From Nitrosomonadales bacterium (GTDB lineage Bacteria > Pseudomonadota > Gammaproteobacteria > Burkholderiales > SG8-41): a stretch of 9,654 bases of DNA. The DNA is taken from assembly GCA_009885185.1 (NCBI GenBank), contig VFLF01000096.1:1-9654 (forward strand), read 5' to 3'. This document shows, piece by piece, positions 1 through 7,018 of this stretch. Position numbers and translations under genes: made by a program. Numbering within the stretch: position 1 is the first letter of the stretch; each line of letters begins with the position of its first letter. The notes under the pieces were generated by a model. It made no database searches. It was not told where the DNA came from and saw only the letters and a program-made list of their open reading frames with translations.

Positions 1-1
1 A

Positions 2-907
2 GGACAGGCCTACCCCGCCAAATCCGTCCGCCTAGTCCTCCCCTTCGCCCCCGGCAGCGCAGTCGATGTGCTGGCGCGCCACTATGCGCAAAAGATGTCG
101 GAGCAGTGGAAGCAGCAGGTGGTGGTGGATAACCGCACGGGGGCGAACGGCATTATCGGCATGGAGGCGATCGCGCGGGCCGCGCCCGACGGCTACGCGA
201 TCGGCATGGGTAATGTCGCCACGCTGGCGATCAATCCGCATCTTTACCTCAAGCTGCCGTACGATCCCCTCAAGGATTTTGCGCCGGTTTTGCTGGCCGC
301 CGAGATCAACAACTGTCTTGCGGTGCATCCGTCGGTGCCGGTGAACAACGTCAAGGAATTGATCGCGTTTGCCAAGGCGCGGCCGGGCCAGTTGAATTAC
401 GCGTCGGGCGGCGTGGGCAGTGCGCAGCACATCCCGATGGAGATGCTGAAGATGATGACGGGCATCAACATTCTGCACGTGCCGTACAAGGGGCTGGCGG
501 CGGCGTTCAACGATGTGCTGGCCGGACAGGTGCCGATGATGGTGCCGGGGCTGGCGACGGCGCTGCCGCATGCCGGCAGCGGCAAGCTGCGTATTCTGGC
601 CACCACCGGCGCCAAACGTATCGCGGCGACGCCGAATATTCCGAGCGTCGCAGAGGCAGGCGTGCCGGGTTATGACTTTGATTCGTGGACGGGGTTTTTG
701 CTGCCGGCGGGCACGTCGGCGGATACGGTGGCGCGAGTGAACGCGGAGACGCTGCGGGTGACGCGATTGCCGGAGACGAAGGAACGTTTATCCGCGCTGG
801 GCTTTGCGTTGATCGGCGGTACGCCGGCGGAGTTTGGCGATTACATTCGTGCGAATATCTCGCGCATCGGCGGGGTGGTGAAGGCTGCGGGGATTAAGGC
901 GGAGTGA
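2..907 (+). CDS. Bug/TctC-family tripartite tricarboxylate transporter substrate-binding protein (5' end outside window)
   Basis: Periplasmic solute-binding protein of the Bug (TctC) family, which binds small organic acids or related metabolites for tripartite tricarboxylate transport. The frame is open from base 2, so the 301 visible residues lack only the start and the signal peptide. The reading begins GQAYPAKSVRLVLPFAPGSA, the hallmark N-terminus of the mature domain, followed by DVLARHYAQKM. Other family signatures are PDGYAIGMGN, the LPYDPLKDFAPV segment, LINYASGG-like LNYASGGVGSAQH, HVPYKG, and the C-terminal GGTPAEF block. The GTG at 68 lies inside the conserved DVLAR segment and is not a credible start. 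The end KAAGIKAE-stop is typical. No TctA/TctB membrane subunits lie nearby. It is a paralogue of the genes at 3332 and 4363. The ligand cannot be predicted. The family call is secure. Confidence 0.93.
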   Translation, partial: GQAYPAKSVRLVLPFAPGSAVDVLARHYAQKMSEQWKQQVVVDNRTGANGIIGMEAIARAAPDGYAIGMGNVATLAINPHLYLKLPYDPLKDFAPVLLAAEINNCLAVHPSVPVNNVKELIAFAKARPGQLNYASGGVGSAQHIPMEMLKMMTGINILHVPYKGLAAAFNDVLAGQVPMMVPGLATALPHAGSGKLRILATTGAKRIAATPNIPSVAEAGVPGYDFDSWTGFLLPAGTSADTVARVNAETLRVTRLPETKERLSALGFALIGGTPAEFGDYIRANISRIGGVVKAAGIKAE

Positions 908-988
908 GTTGCAGTTGGGTTGTATATCGCGGCTGGTATAGTCGCCATCAAATCTCTTTTGGGTGGGTAACGCGGGAAGCGTGACTTG

Positions 989-1029
989 CCCCTCACCCTA
1001 ACCCTCTCCCCGCAAGCGGGGCGAGGGGA
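989..1029. repeat. GC-rich palindromic intergenic repeat, possible terminator
   Basis: Between the first Bug gene and the MFS gene lies a C-rich lead (CCCCTCACCCTAAC) running into a hairpin. Arms 1002-1013 and 1016-1027 pair over 12 bp with one mismatch around a two-base AA centre (CCCCGCAAGCGGGG core). TTTTCTT follows at 1031, so it could terminate the upstream transcript. Sequences of this form are scattered between genes in many proteobacteria (from memory), so it is probably a dispersed REP-like element rather than a locus-specific site. Confidence 0.7.
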
Positions 1030-1059
1030 CTTTTCTTGGTTTAGTGACCGTCCCGCATC

Positions 1060-2274
1060 ATGCAAAAACAACACCGCAACGTCCTCGTACTCTCCGCCTG
1101 TCAGGCCACGCTGCAAACCGGCGGCGTGACGCTGATCCTGATTACCGGGCTGGCGGGCGTTGCGCTGGCGCCGAACACGGCTTTCGCGACCGTGCCGCTT
1201 ACTTGTTATGTGATCGGCTCGGCGCTGACGACCTTTCCTGCGTCGATGCTGATGAAGGCCATCGGCCGGCGCAACGGTTTTCAGGCGGGCACCGCCATCG
1301 GGGTGCTGGGCGCGGCGTTGTGCGCGCTGGCGATTTACCTGGCGAATTTCTGGCTGTTGTGTTTCGGCATGACGGTGATGGGCAGCTACACCGCGTTCGG
1401 CAAGTATTACCGCTTTGCCGCTGCGGATGTGGCCGAGCCCAGCTTTCGCGCCAAAGCGATTTCGCTGACGCTGGCCGGAGGCATCGTCGGCGGCTTTGTC
1501 GCGCCGGAGATGGCCAAGCGCACCAAGGATTTGTTCGCGGATCACATGTTTCTGGGATCGTACCTGTCGCTGATGCTGGTGTGCATGGTGGCTGCACTGT
1601 TGCTGACGCGGCTGGAGATTCCGCAACTCACGGAAAAAGAGCGCAAGGACGGTGGACGCCCGCTGCGCGAAATCATGCGTCAGCCGGTGTTTATTGTGGC
1701 GGCGCTGGCGGGCGCGTTGTCATACGGCATCATGAACTTGTTCATGACCTCCACGCCGCTGGCAATGCACGCGCACCATCATCATTTCAACTCGGCGGCG
1801 TTTGTGCTGGAGTGGCACGTGGTGGGGATGTACGGGCCGTCGTTTTTTACCGGTTCGCTGATCCAGAAATTCGGCGTGCTGAAAGTGATCCTCGCGGGTA
1901 TTGTGCTGTTGTTCGGCGCGGTGCTATGCGCGCTGGCGGGTACCGGCGTGATTAATTTCTGGCTGGCGCTGTTTGTGCTGGGCGTGGGCTGGAACTTCAT
2001 GTACGTCGGCGGCTCGGCGCTGTTGACCGAGTGCCACACGCCCGCCGAGCGCGCCAAGACGCAGGCGGCGAATGACCTGATGGTGTTTATCACCATGGTG
2101 ATTTCGTCGATGTCCTCGGGCATGCTGCTGCACGCCAGCGGCTGGCACGCCGTGAACTACGGCACGGTTCCCTTTTTGTTGCTGGCGATGGGATTCACGC
2201 TGTGGCTGATGTGGCTGCGGCACAAGGGCGTGAGCGGCGTGGCGCCGGTGGTCGAGTCGGCGCGCAAGGGTTGA
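1060..2274 (+). CDS. Major facilitator superfamily (MFS) transporter
   Basis: Inner-membrane secondary transporter of 404 residues, a usual MFS length. Hydrophobic segments are spread over both halves (for example residues 23-38, 76-101, 133-148, 166-183, 207-228, 273-293, 298-320, 338-357 and 369-386). They are separated by a charged central loop (RLEIPQLTEKERKDGGRPLR, about 184-203), as expected for two six-helix halves. The loop MKAIGRRNGFQAG (65-77) resembles the conserved MFS loop between helices 2 and 3. Residues 108-121 (GSYTAFGKYYRFAA) may belong to the substrate path. The start is the first ATG after an in-frame stop at 1045-1047; no good Shine-Dalgarno site is visible. A histidine cluster (H237, H239-H242) sits at a loop in the second half. 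The substrate is unknown: drug, riboflavin-type or metabolite export/import are all open. It follows a hairpin and is probably transcribed on its own. Confidence 0.88.
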   Translation: MQKQHRNVLVLSACQATLQTGGVTLILITGLAGVALAPNTAFATVPLTCYVIGSALTTFPASMLMKAIGRRNGFQAGTAIGVLGAALCALAIYLANFWLLCFGMTVMGSYTAFGKYYRFAAADVAEPSFRAKAISLTLAGGIVGGFVAPEMAKRTKDLFADHMFLGSYLSLMLVCMVAALLLTRLEIPQLTEKERKDGGRPLREIMRQPVFIVAALAGALSYGIMNLFMTSTPLAMHAHHHHFNSAAFVLEWHVVGMYGPSFFTGSLIQKFGVLKVILAGIVLLFGAVLCALAGTGVINFWLALFVLGVGWNFMYVGGSALLTECHTPAERAKTQAANDLMVFITMVISSMSSGMLLHASGWHAVNYGTVPFLLLAMGFTLWLMWLRHKGVSGVAPVVESARKG

Positions 2275-2511
2275 GGCGCGGCTCGCTTATTCCTGCCCAT
2301 CCAGTGTAAATAGTTTGTAACGACGTGCCGTCGCGCTTGCCCATTCAGCGGTATTTATGTAAGTATTTGTTATTAAACGATAATTAATTTTTTGGCCAGT
2401 CTGCCTGACTTTGTAACCATGCTGGCGGAACTGCGTTAATGAATCAGCGACTAAGGTGATGGTGTCGCGGGAAGTGGCGTCGGTTTTAATCAACAATAGG
2501 GAAGCACAAAG
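2275..2511 (+). promoter_or_regulatory. AT-rich leader with candidate mlaC promoter
   Basis: This 237-bp gap has a markedly AT-rich stretch (about 2343-2400) in an otherwise GC-rich window and holds no credible gene. One sigma70-like candidate is TTGTAA (2411-2416), an 18-bp spacer, then GTTAAT (2435-2440). Each box matches the consensus at four of six positions. A good ribosome binding site AGGGA (2498-2502) lies 9 bases before the mlaC ATG. The promoter boxes are a weak inference; the ribosome binding site is solid. No terminator for the MFS gene was seen. Confidence 0.35.
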
Positions 2512-3216
2512 ATGAAAAAAATTGCAACACTGTTCGGCGCGATGTGTCTGGCAACCACGGCGCTCGCGCAAACCACGCCCGCACCTGCACCCACGCCTGC
2601 GCCGGCACCCACGCCTGCATCCGCGCCTGCCGCCAAGCCGGCCGCGCCGGTATCCGTTGCCCCCGACGCCGTTCGCAAACAGTCCGCGCCCGATGCGCTG
2701 GTGAAATCCACCGTCGATGAAGTGCTGGGGGTCATCAAAACCACCAAGGACAAGCGCGCCTTGAATGAGGTGGTGGAGAAGAAAGTGCTGCCCAATTTCG
2801 ATTTCCAGGCGATGACGCGGCTGGCGGTGGGCCGCCACTGGCGTGAAGCCTCGCCCGCGCAACAAAAATCGCTGGAAAATGCGTTCCGTTCGCTGCTGGT
2901 CACGACGTATACCACCGCGTTGTCACAATCAGCCGCGCCGGATCAGTCCGTCGAGGTGCGCCCCGCGCCGGTCAAGCCGGTTGACGATGAAGTCACGGTT
3001 AAAACACTGGTCAAGGAATCCGGACGCAAGCCGATCGCCATCGACTATCGCTTGGCCAAAGGCGCGGCCGGCTGGATGGTGTACGACGTGGTGGTCGAAA
3101 ACCTGAGCCTGGTGACCAACTATCGCGGCTCATTCAACAGCGAGATCAGCCGCGCGGGCATCGACGGCCTGATCAAGTCGCTGGAAGCGAAGAACAAGAG
3201 CAACGCCGAGGGTTAA
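2512..3216 (+). CDS. mlaC: MlaC-family periplasmic phospholipid-binding protein (Ttg2D/toluene tolerance family)
   Basis: MlaC shuttles phospholipids through the periplasm between the MlaA outer-membrane complex and the MlaFEDB ABC transporter, keeping outer-membrane lipid asymmetry. The product has 234 residues. A signal peptide (MKKIATLFGAMCLATTALA) is followed by an unusual Pro/Ala/Thr-rich linker (about 21-50), then the MlaC domain (about 58-225). Recognisable blocks are LPNFDFQAMTRLAVGRHW (93-110), SPAQQKSLENAFRSLL (114-129), the TYTTAL helix, and near the end MVYDVVVENLSLVTNYRGSF (189-208). The linker makes it a little longer than the usual 200-210. The start ATG has AGGGA 9 bases upstream. 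None of mlaF, mlaE, mlaD, mlaB or mlaA is adjacent, so this is an orphan copy or a split locus. A strong terminator closes the gene, so it is probably monocistronic. Confidence 0.93.
   Translation: MKKIATLFGAMCLATTALAQTTPAPAPTPAPAPTPASAPAAKPAAPVSVAPDAVRKQSAPDALVKSTVDEVLGVIKTTKDKRALNEVVEKKVLPNFDFQAMTRLAVGRHWREASPAQQKSLENAFRSLLVTTYTTALSQSAAPDQSVEVRPAPVKPVDDEVTVKTLVKESGRKPIAIDYRLAKGAAGWMVYDVVVENLSLVTNYRGSFNSEISRAGIDGLIKSLEAKNKSNAEG
2587..2618 (+). repeat. Short tandem repeat encoding the MlaC Pro/Ala linker
   Basis: The 14-mer GCACCCACGCCTGC occurs at 2587-2600 and again at 2605-2618, an 18-bp (six-codon) period inside further Pro/Ala codons. It encodes alternating APTPAP units of the linker between the signal peptide and the MlaC domain. 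Repeat-copy changes would stay in frame, so linker length could vary between strains. Confidence 0.75.
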
Positions 3217-3240
3217 GCGTTTCCATGACGCATGATAAAA

Positions 3241-3272
3241 AAACGGGACGCTGTGGCGTCCCGTTTGTTTTT
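3241..3272 (+). terminator. Rho-independent terminator after mlaC
   Basis: A perfect 11-bp stem (AAACGGGACGC at 3241-3251 with GCGTCCCGTTT at 3256-3266) has a TGTG loop and is followed by GTTTTTC. A run of A precedes it, so it could also work on the opposite strand. It lies 24 bases after the mlaC stop codon and isolates that gene from the downstream Bug pair. Confidence 0.92.
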
Positions 3273-3296
3273 CTGCGAGGCCAATATCATCGCCTG

Positions 3297-3325
3297 TTGT
3301 GCCGTGCCGCGTGTTGTTCTAGCAT
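3297..3325 (+). promoter_or_regulatory. Weak candidate promoter for the tandem Bug genes
   Basis: TTGTGC (3297-3302) and TAGCAT (3320-3325) are 17 bp apart in the short gap between the mlaC terminator and the next gene. The boxes match sigma70 consensus at three and four of six positions. A promoter is expected here because of the terminator just upstream, but these exact boxes are a guess. If right, transcription would begin at or very near the ATG at 3332. Confidence 0.2.
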
Positions 3326-3331
3326 GACCTT

Positions 3332-4333
3332 ATGCGCAGCTTCCAGGGCAATGCCTCGCGGTTATTCACGCCGATGTTTATTTATATGATCGGTGTGTTG
3401 GCGTTGATGACCGTGGCGAGTCCGCGCGCGCAAACGGCTTACCCGGAAAAGCCGATACGCCTCGTGGTCGGGTTTCCGGCCGGTGGTCCCACCGACATTG
3501 CCGCGCGCCTGCTGGGACAAAAATTCGTCGACGCGTGGGGCAAGCCAGTGGTGATCGACAATGCCGCCGGCGCCGCCGGAAGTATCGGCGCGGATCGCGT
3601 AGCCAAAGCAACGCCCGATGGTTACACGCTGGGGCTGTCGAGTTCGGCGCCGCTGGTGACCAATCCCAGCCTGCATAAGCTGGCGTATGACCCGGTGAAG
3701 GATTTCGCGCCGGTGTCTCAGGTTTCCGTGTCGCCGTACGTGCTGGCGGTGCATAACGCGGTGGCGGCGAAGAGCGTCAAGGAGTTGATCGCCCTGGCCA
3801 AGGCGCAGCCCGGCGCGCTGACGTTTGCGTCTGCCGGCAGCGGCAGTGCGCCGCACCTCGCGGCGGAGTTGTTCAAGTTGATGGCGGGCCTGGATATTCG
3901 CCACATTCCCTACAAAGGCACGGTGGCGGCGATTCCGGATTTGCTCGGCGGGCGCGTGACGATGACTTTCGGCAACACCGTAGTGGTGTTGCCGCTGGCG
4001 CGCGAGGATAAGGTGCGCGTACTCGCGGTGACGTCTTTAAAGCGGTCTCCGGCGGCGCCGGATCTGCCGACAATCGCGGAGTCCGGCTATGCCGGCTTTG
4101 AGGTGACGGTATGGCTGGGATTGCTCGCGCCGGCGAAAACCCCGGCGGCGATTGTGCGCAAGCTCCATCTTGAAACCGTCAAGACACTCGCGCTGCCCGA
4201 TATTCGAACGAAATTTGCCGATCTTGGGTTCGACGCTATCGGCGGCACGCCCGCCGAGTTCGCAGCGGTGATCAAATCCGAGATTCCAAAATGGGCAAAG
4301 GTGATCAAGGACGCGGGCATTCGGGCGGAGTAG
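3332..4333 (+). CDS. Bug/TctC-family tripartite tricarboxylate transporter substrate-binding protein
   Basis: Full-length periplasmic binding protein of 333 residues, the normal size for this family. The N-terminus has a basic start, a hydrophobic core (about 15-29, MFIYMIGVLALMTVA) and a likely signal peptidase cut around residues 30-36. The mature hallmark YPEKPIRLVVGFPAGGPTDI (37-56) follows, then AARLLGQKF. Further signatures are VVIDNAAGAAGSIGADRVA (73-91), TPDGYTLGL, LAYDPVKDFAPVS (118-130), FASAGSGSAPHL, IPYKG and the C-terminal GGTPAEF block. The start at 3332 has no clear ribosome binding site; in-frame ATGs at 3374 and 3386 are possible and would shorten the signal peptide. It is followed after 29 bp by a paralogue, so the two are likely co-transcribed. 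The ligand is unknown. No TctA/TctB subunits are in the window. Confidence 0.94.
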   Translation: MRSFQGNASRLFTPMFIYMIGVLALMTVASPRAQTAYPEKPIRLVVGFPAGGPTDIAARLLGQKFVDAWGKPVVIDNAAGAAGSIGADRVAKATPDGYTLGLSSSAPLVTNPSLHKLAYDPVKDFAPVSQVSVSPYVLAVHNAVAAKSVKELIALAKAQPGALTFASAGSGSAPHLAAELFKLMAGLDIRHIPYKGTVAAIPDLLGGRVTMTFGNTVVVLPLAREDKVRVLAVTSLKRSPAAPDLPTIAESGYAGFEVTVWLGLLAPAKTPAAIVRKLHLETVKTLALPDIRTKFADLGFDAIGGTPAEFAAVIKSEIPKWAKVIKDAGIRAE

Positions 4334-4349
4334 CACGCAAAAACAATAC

Positions 4350-4354
4350 AAGGA
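4350..4354 (+). promoter_or_regulatory. Ribosome binding site that sets a GTG start
   Basis: AAGGA lies 8 bases before the GTG at 4363. It supports that GTG over the in-frame ATG at 4291, which would overlap the end of the upstream gene and add a charged, non-signal-like N-terminus. The ATG at 4381 is the fallback. Confidence 0.7.
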
Positions 4355-4362
4355 ATGTCGTC

Positions 4363-5328
4363 GTGCGAAACAACTGGCTGATGCCCGCGGCGCTCGGATG
4401 CTTTTTTGTGGCGGGCAGCGCTTGTGCCCAACAACCTTACCCCGCCAAACCCGTGCGCGTGGTGATTCCGTATGCGCCCGGCGGCGGCGTGGATATCGTA
4501 GGTCGATTCATCGGCGCGAAACTCAGCGATGAATACAAACAGCAGTTCATCGCGGACAACCGCAGCGGCGGTGGCGGCACGGTGGGCATTGATATCGCCG
4601 CCAAGGCGCCCGCCGATGGCTACACCCTGCTGATGATGAATAGCGCGCTTGCCTATATCCCGGCGTTGTACCCCAAGGTGCCGTACGACACCCTGCGCGA
4701 CCTCGCCACGATCAGCCTGATCGGCGCGACGCCGAGCGTGCTGGTGGTGAATCCGGCAGTGCCCGCCAAAAGCGTGAAGGAATTAATCGCGCTGATGAAG
4801 GCCAAGCCCGGCCAGTTGAATTACGGCGCGGGTGTGGGCGGCACGCTGCACCTGGCGGTGGCGTTGTTCGAGGATATGGCGGGCGTGAAGGCCACGCTGA
4901 TCCCATACAAGGGCGGCGGCCCCGCGCTGATCGACACCGTGGGCGGGCAGGTGCAGATGATGATCGTGCCGGTGGTGTCGTCGATCGGGCACATCAAATC
5001 CAATCGCTTGCGTGCGCTGGGCGTATCCGGCGCGTGGCGTTCGCCGATGCTGCCCGATGTGCCGACGATTGCGGACACCGGCGTGCCGGGTTACGAATAC
5101 GTCACCTGGTACGGCATGCTCGCGCCCGCCGCGACGCCCAAGCCGATTATCGCGAAACTGAATCAGAGCGTGGCTAAGGCGCTCGCAACCGCCGAATTGC
5201 GAGACCGGTTCGCGCAGCAGGGGGTGGAAGTGGAATCGGATACGCCGGAGCAATTTTCGGCGTTACTCAAAGGCGAGTTGACGCGCTGGGGAAAAATCAT
5301 CCGCGCAGCAAAAATTCAGGGTGAGTGA
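4363..5328 (+). CDS. Bug/TctC-family tripartite tricarboxylate transporter substrate-binding protein
   Basis: Third Bug-family periplasmic binding protein, 321 residues from the chosen GTG start. That start gives a proper signal peptide (MRNNWLMPAALGCFFVAGSA, then CAQQ) directly before the mature hallmark YPAKPVRVVIPYAPGGGVDI. Further signatures are FIADNRSGGGGTVGIDIAAK, PADGYTLLMMN, KVPYDTLRDLATI, LNYGAGVGGTLH, LIPYKGGGPALID, and the C-terminal TPEQF block ending AAKIQGE. It sits 29 bp after the upstream paralogue, probably in the same transcript. The two proteins are clearly divergent, so they likely have different ligands. A paired palindrome follows the stop and may end the transcript. 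The next gene is a convergent MmgE/PrpD enzyme, which suggests a carboxylic-acid substrate, by context only. Confidence 0.93.
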   Translation: MRNNWLMPAALGCFFVAGSACAQQPYPAKPVRVVIPYAPGGGVDIVGRFIGAKLSDEYKQQFIADNRSGGGGTVGIDIAAKAPADGYTLLMMNSALAYIPALYPKVPYDTLRDLATISLIGATPSVLVVNPAVPAKSVKELIALMKAKPGQLNYGAGVGGTLHLAVALFEDMAGVKATLIPYKGGGPALIDTVGGQVQMMIVPVVSSIGHIKSNRLRALGVSGAWRSPMLPDVPTIADTGVPGYEYVTWYGMLAPAATPKPIIAKLNQSVAKALATAELRDRFAQQGVEVESDTPEQFSALLKGELTRWGKIIRAAKIQGE

Positions 5329-5348
5329 GCGCCGGGCAACCTGAGCCG

Positions 5349-5425
5349 TCATTCCCGCGCAGGCGGGTACCCATGCTGTGTAACCGGTGGCGCTGTGTTA
5401 TGGGTTCCCGCCTGCGCGGGAACGA
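5349..5425. repeat. Paired palindromic dRS3-like repeat between convergent genes
   Basis: Two 25-base arms, 5349-5373 and 5401-5425, are inverted copies with 23 of 25 positions matching, separated by a 27-base spacer. Each arm is itself palindromic (CCCGCGCAGGCGGG). The arm resembles the ATTCCCGCG...GGCGGGAAT repeats known as dRS3 in Neisseria and common in other betaproteobacteria. It lies between the stops of the third Bug gene and the convergent prpD gene, so as RNA it would fold into a strong hairpin on either strand and could act as a bidirectional terminator. No T-run follows it. Confidence 0.8.
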
Positions 5426-5467
5426 AGAGGAGGTTGGGTGTGTGCAGCCCGGCATCGGTCGTGGATC

Positions 5468-6850
5468 CTACCGAGCGCACGCCGCCATCAATTCCTTCGC
5501 CGTCACGCTCTCCAGCCGGTTGAGCATGTCCTTCAAGGTTTTTACGCGTGCCTCGCGCAATACACTACCCGCCAGCTTGTCGAACTTGTCCTCAAGCCGT
5601 TTGCCTTGCGCGACGAGATCGGTGTCCGGGATACCCGCGTCGCGACTGGCTTGCAGGCGCCGGCCATCGGTGGTTTCCACGATGACTTCGCCTTTGACCG
5701 AGTGTTGCGGCCAGCCGCTCACGAGTTCCACGGTGATTTTGTCGCGCATGTCGATCAGCGCGGGATTGGCGCAGACGGCTTCGCTGTAGGTGGCGAGGTC
5801 GGCGGTGTCGCGCCCGAGCAGCGCGGCGGCAGTCGTGAAGCGCAGGCTGAACTTGGCCTCCAGGCCGGTGCGCGCATTCGGGATGTTGCACATGGCGTCG
5901 GCGCCGGACGCTGCGCGCACGACCACACGCACAACCGCGCGCTGGATCACATCGGGGGTAAGCGCGTGCTCCGCGCGCAGTTGACGCGCGCACTCAATGG
6001 ACGAGTGGGTGCCGTAGCAGGCCGCGTGATATTTGAACAGATTGTCGCGGATGAAATAGCGCTGCGGGTCGGCCAGTGCAATTTCGGGATGGAAGTCCGG
6101 GCTCAAGGTGGCGGCGAATCCGCCGCGGCGTTCGAGAATATCGGTGCGGCTTTCCATGCCGCGCGCCGCCAGCAGCGCCGCGCGCAGGCCGTTTTGCGCG
6201 GCGACGCCGGCGTGAAACGGTTTGCATTGCGTGCCGAATTGTCCCTTGAGTCCGGAGGCTTGCGTGGCGGCGATGCCGATGGCGCGCGCGGTGGCATCCG
6301 GATCAAGGCGCAGCAGGCGCGCGCATCCTGCCGCCGCGCCGATGACGCCTAGCGTGCAGGTGGAGTGAAAGCCCTGCGCGTAGTGTCCGGGCGCCACCAG
6401 CAGGCCGATGCGCGCCGCGGTTTCGTAACCCGCGACAAAGGCCGCGATCATGTCGGCGCCACTGCTGTTATGCGTTTCCGCCAGCGCCAGTATGGCGGGC
6501 AATACCGCCGCCGTGGGATGGCCGTTCATGGCGAGATTCACGTCATCGTAATCGAGCGCATGCGAGGTGGTGCCGTTGATGAGCGCGGCTTGTAATGGCG
6601 AAACGCGCTCGTGTTGCGCGACCAGCGTGCAGCGCGGGTTGCCGCCTTCTTCCAGCGCGGCATCGATCAAGATACGAATCAGCGGGTCATCCGCCCCCGC
6701 GAGAGAAACGGCGATCCAGTCGAGCACGCAACGGCGCGCGGCTTCGCGCACGTCGGCGGGCATACGGTTGGTTTCACGCGCGAGCGCCCAATCCACCAGG
6801 GTTGCCGTAACGGCGGAGGAGGGGGCTTGCGGCTGGGCGACTGCGGACAT
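5468..6850 (-). CDS. MmgE/PrpD family protein (2-methylcitrate dehydratase-like)
   Basis: Cytoplasmic enzyme of the MmgE/PrpD fold, which includes 2-methylcitrate dehydratase, cis-aconitate decarboxylase and iminodisuccinate epimerase. The product has 460 residues, a normal length. Visible family blocks are SHALDYDDVNLAMNGHPTAA (96-115, holding conserved D100/D103 and H111), YAQGFHSTCTLGVIGAAAG (158-176, H162), LKGQFGTQCKPFHAGVAAQN (201-220, K210 and H213), KYHAACYGTH (273-282) and EAKFSLRF (331-338). The start at 6850 was chosen because GAGGTG lies 5 bases upstream on the minus strand and the family domain begins soon after; an upstream in-frame start at 7063 would add 71 non-conserved residues. 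No other propionate or 2-methylcitrate genes (prpB, prpC) are visible, so the exact reaction is unknown and the symbol prpD is not assigned. It faces Bug genes, a frequent pairing. Confidence 0.92.
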   Translation of the reverse strand: MSAVAQPQAPSSAVTATLVDWALARETNRMPADVREAARRCVLDWIAVSLAGADDPLIRILIDAALEEGGNPRCTLVAQHERVSPLQAALINGTTSHALDYDDVNLAMNGHPTAAVLPAILALAETHNSSGADMIAAFVAGYETAARIGLLVAPGHYAQGFHSTCTLGVIGAAAGCARLLRLDPDATARAIGIAATQASGLKGQFGTQCKPFHAGVAAQNGLRAALLAARGMESRTDILERRGGFAATLSPDFHPEIALADPQRYFIRDNLFKYHAACYGTHSSIECARQLRAEHALTPDVIQRAVVRVVVRAASGADAMCNIPNARTGLEAKFSLRFTTAAALLGRDTADLATYSEAVCANPALIDMRDKITVELVSGWPQHSVKGEVIVETTDGRRLQASRDAGIPDTDLVAQGKRLEDKFDKLAGSVLREARVKTLKDMLNRLESVTAKELMAACAR

Positions 6851-6879
6851 GGTTTCACCTCGTCGATGATGTAGCGGGC

Positions 6880-6908
6880 AATTTATGCCAGGCGAGGCGC
6901 CAACACAA
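6880..6908 (-). promoter_or_regulatory. Candidate sigma70 promoter for the MmgE/PrpD gene
   Basis: On the minus strand TTGTGT (6903-6908) and TAAATT (6880-6885) are separated by exactly 17 bp, ending about 30 bases before the ATG at 6850. The boxes match consensus at three and four of six positions. The spacing and place are good but the boxes are weak. The rest of the 212-bp divergent gap holds a small inverted repeat (GGCAGC at 6929-6934 with GCTGCC at 6951-6956) and no gene. Confidence 0.35.
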
Positions 6909-7018
6909 GCGCAAATGGACCGTGCTTCGGCAGCGTGCGCCGTGCGTGGTGCTGCCTGCAATAAAACCGGGACACTGAACTTTGGCTCGGCGATGCGGCC
7001 TAAAATCCAAATCTCGTC

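Noticed and set aside
841..1626. Minus-strand open frame of 261 codons opposite the first Bug gene end and the MFS gene
   Set aside because: Low-complexity Arg/Gln/His composition and it crosses the palindromic repeat; the MFS gene on the other strand has real membrane segments.
2321..2333. CGACG-TGC-CGTCG palindrome after the MFS gene
   Set aside because: A 5-bp stem with a 3-base loop and no T-run is neither a convincing terminator nor a convincing operator.
4291..4362. Upstream ATG extension of the third Bug protein
   Set aside because: It overlaps the end of the preceding gene and adds 24 charged residues before a good signal peptide; the GTG at 4363 has an AAGGA site at the right distance.
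5387..6352. Long open frame (321 codons) on the plus strand opposite the MmgE/PrpD gene
   Set aside because: It is antisense to a gene with clear family motifs, its product is Arg/Gly/Ala-rich with no recognisable domain, and it starts inside the palindromic repeat. High GC content explains the absence of stops.
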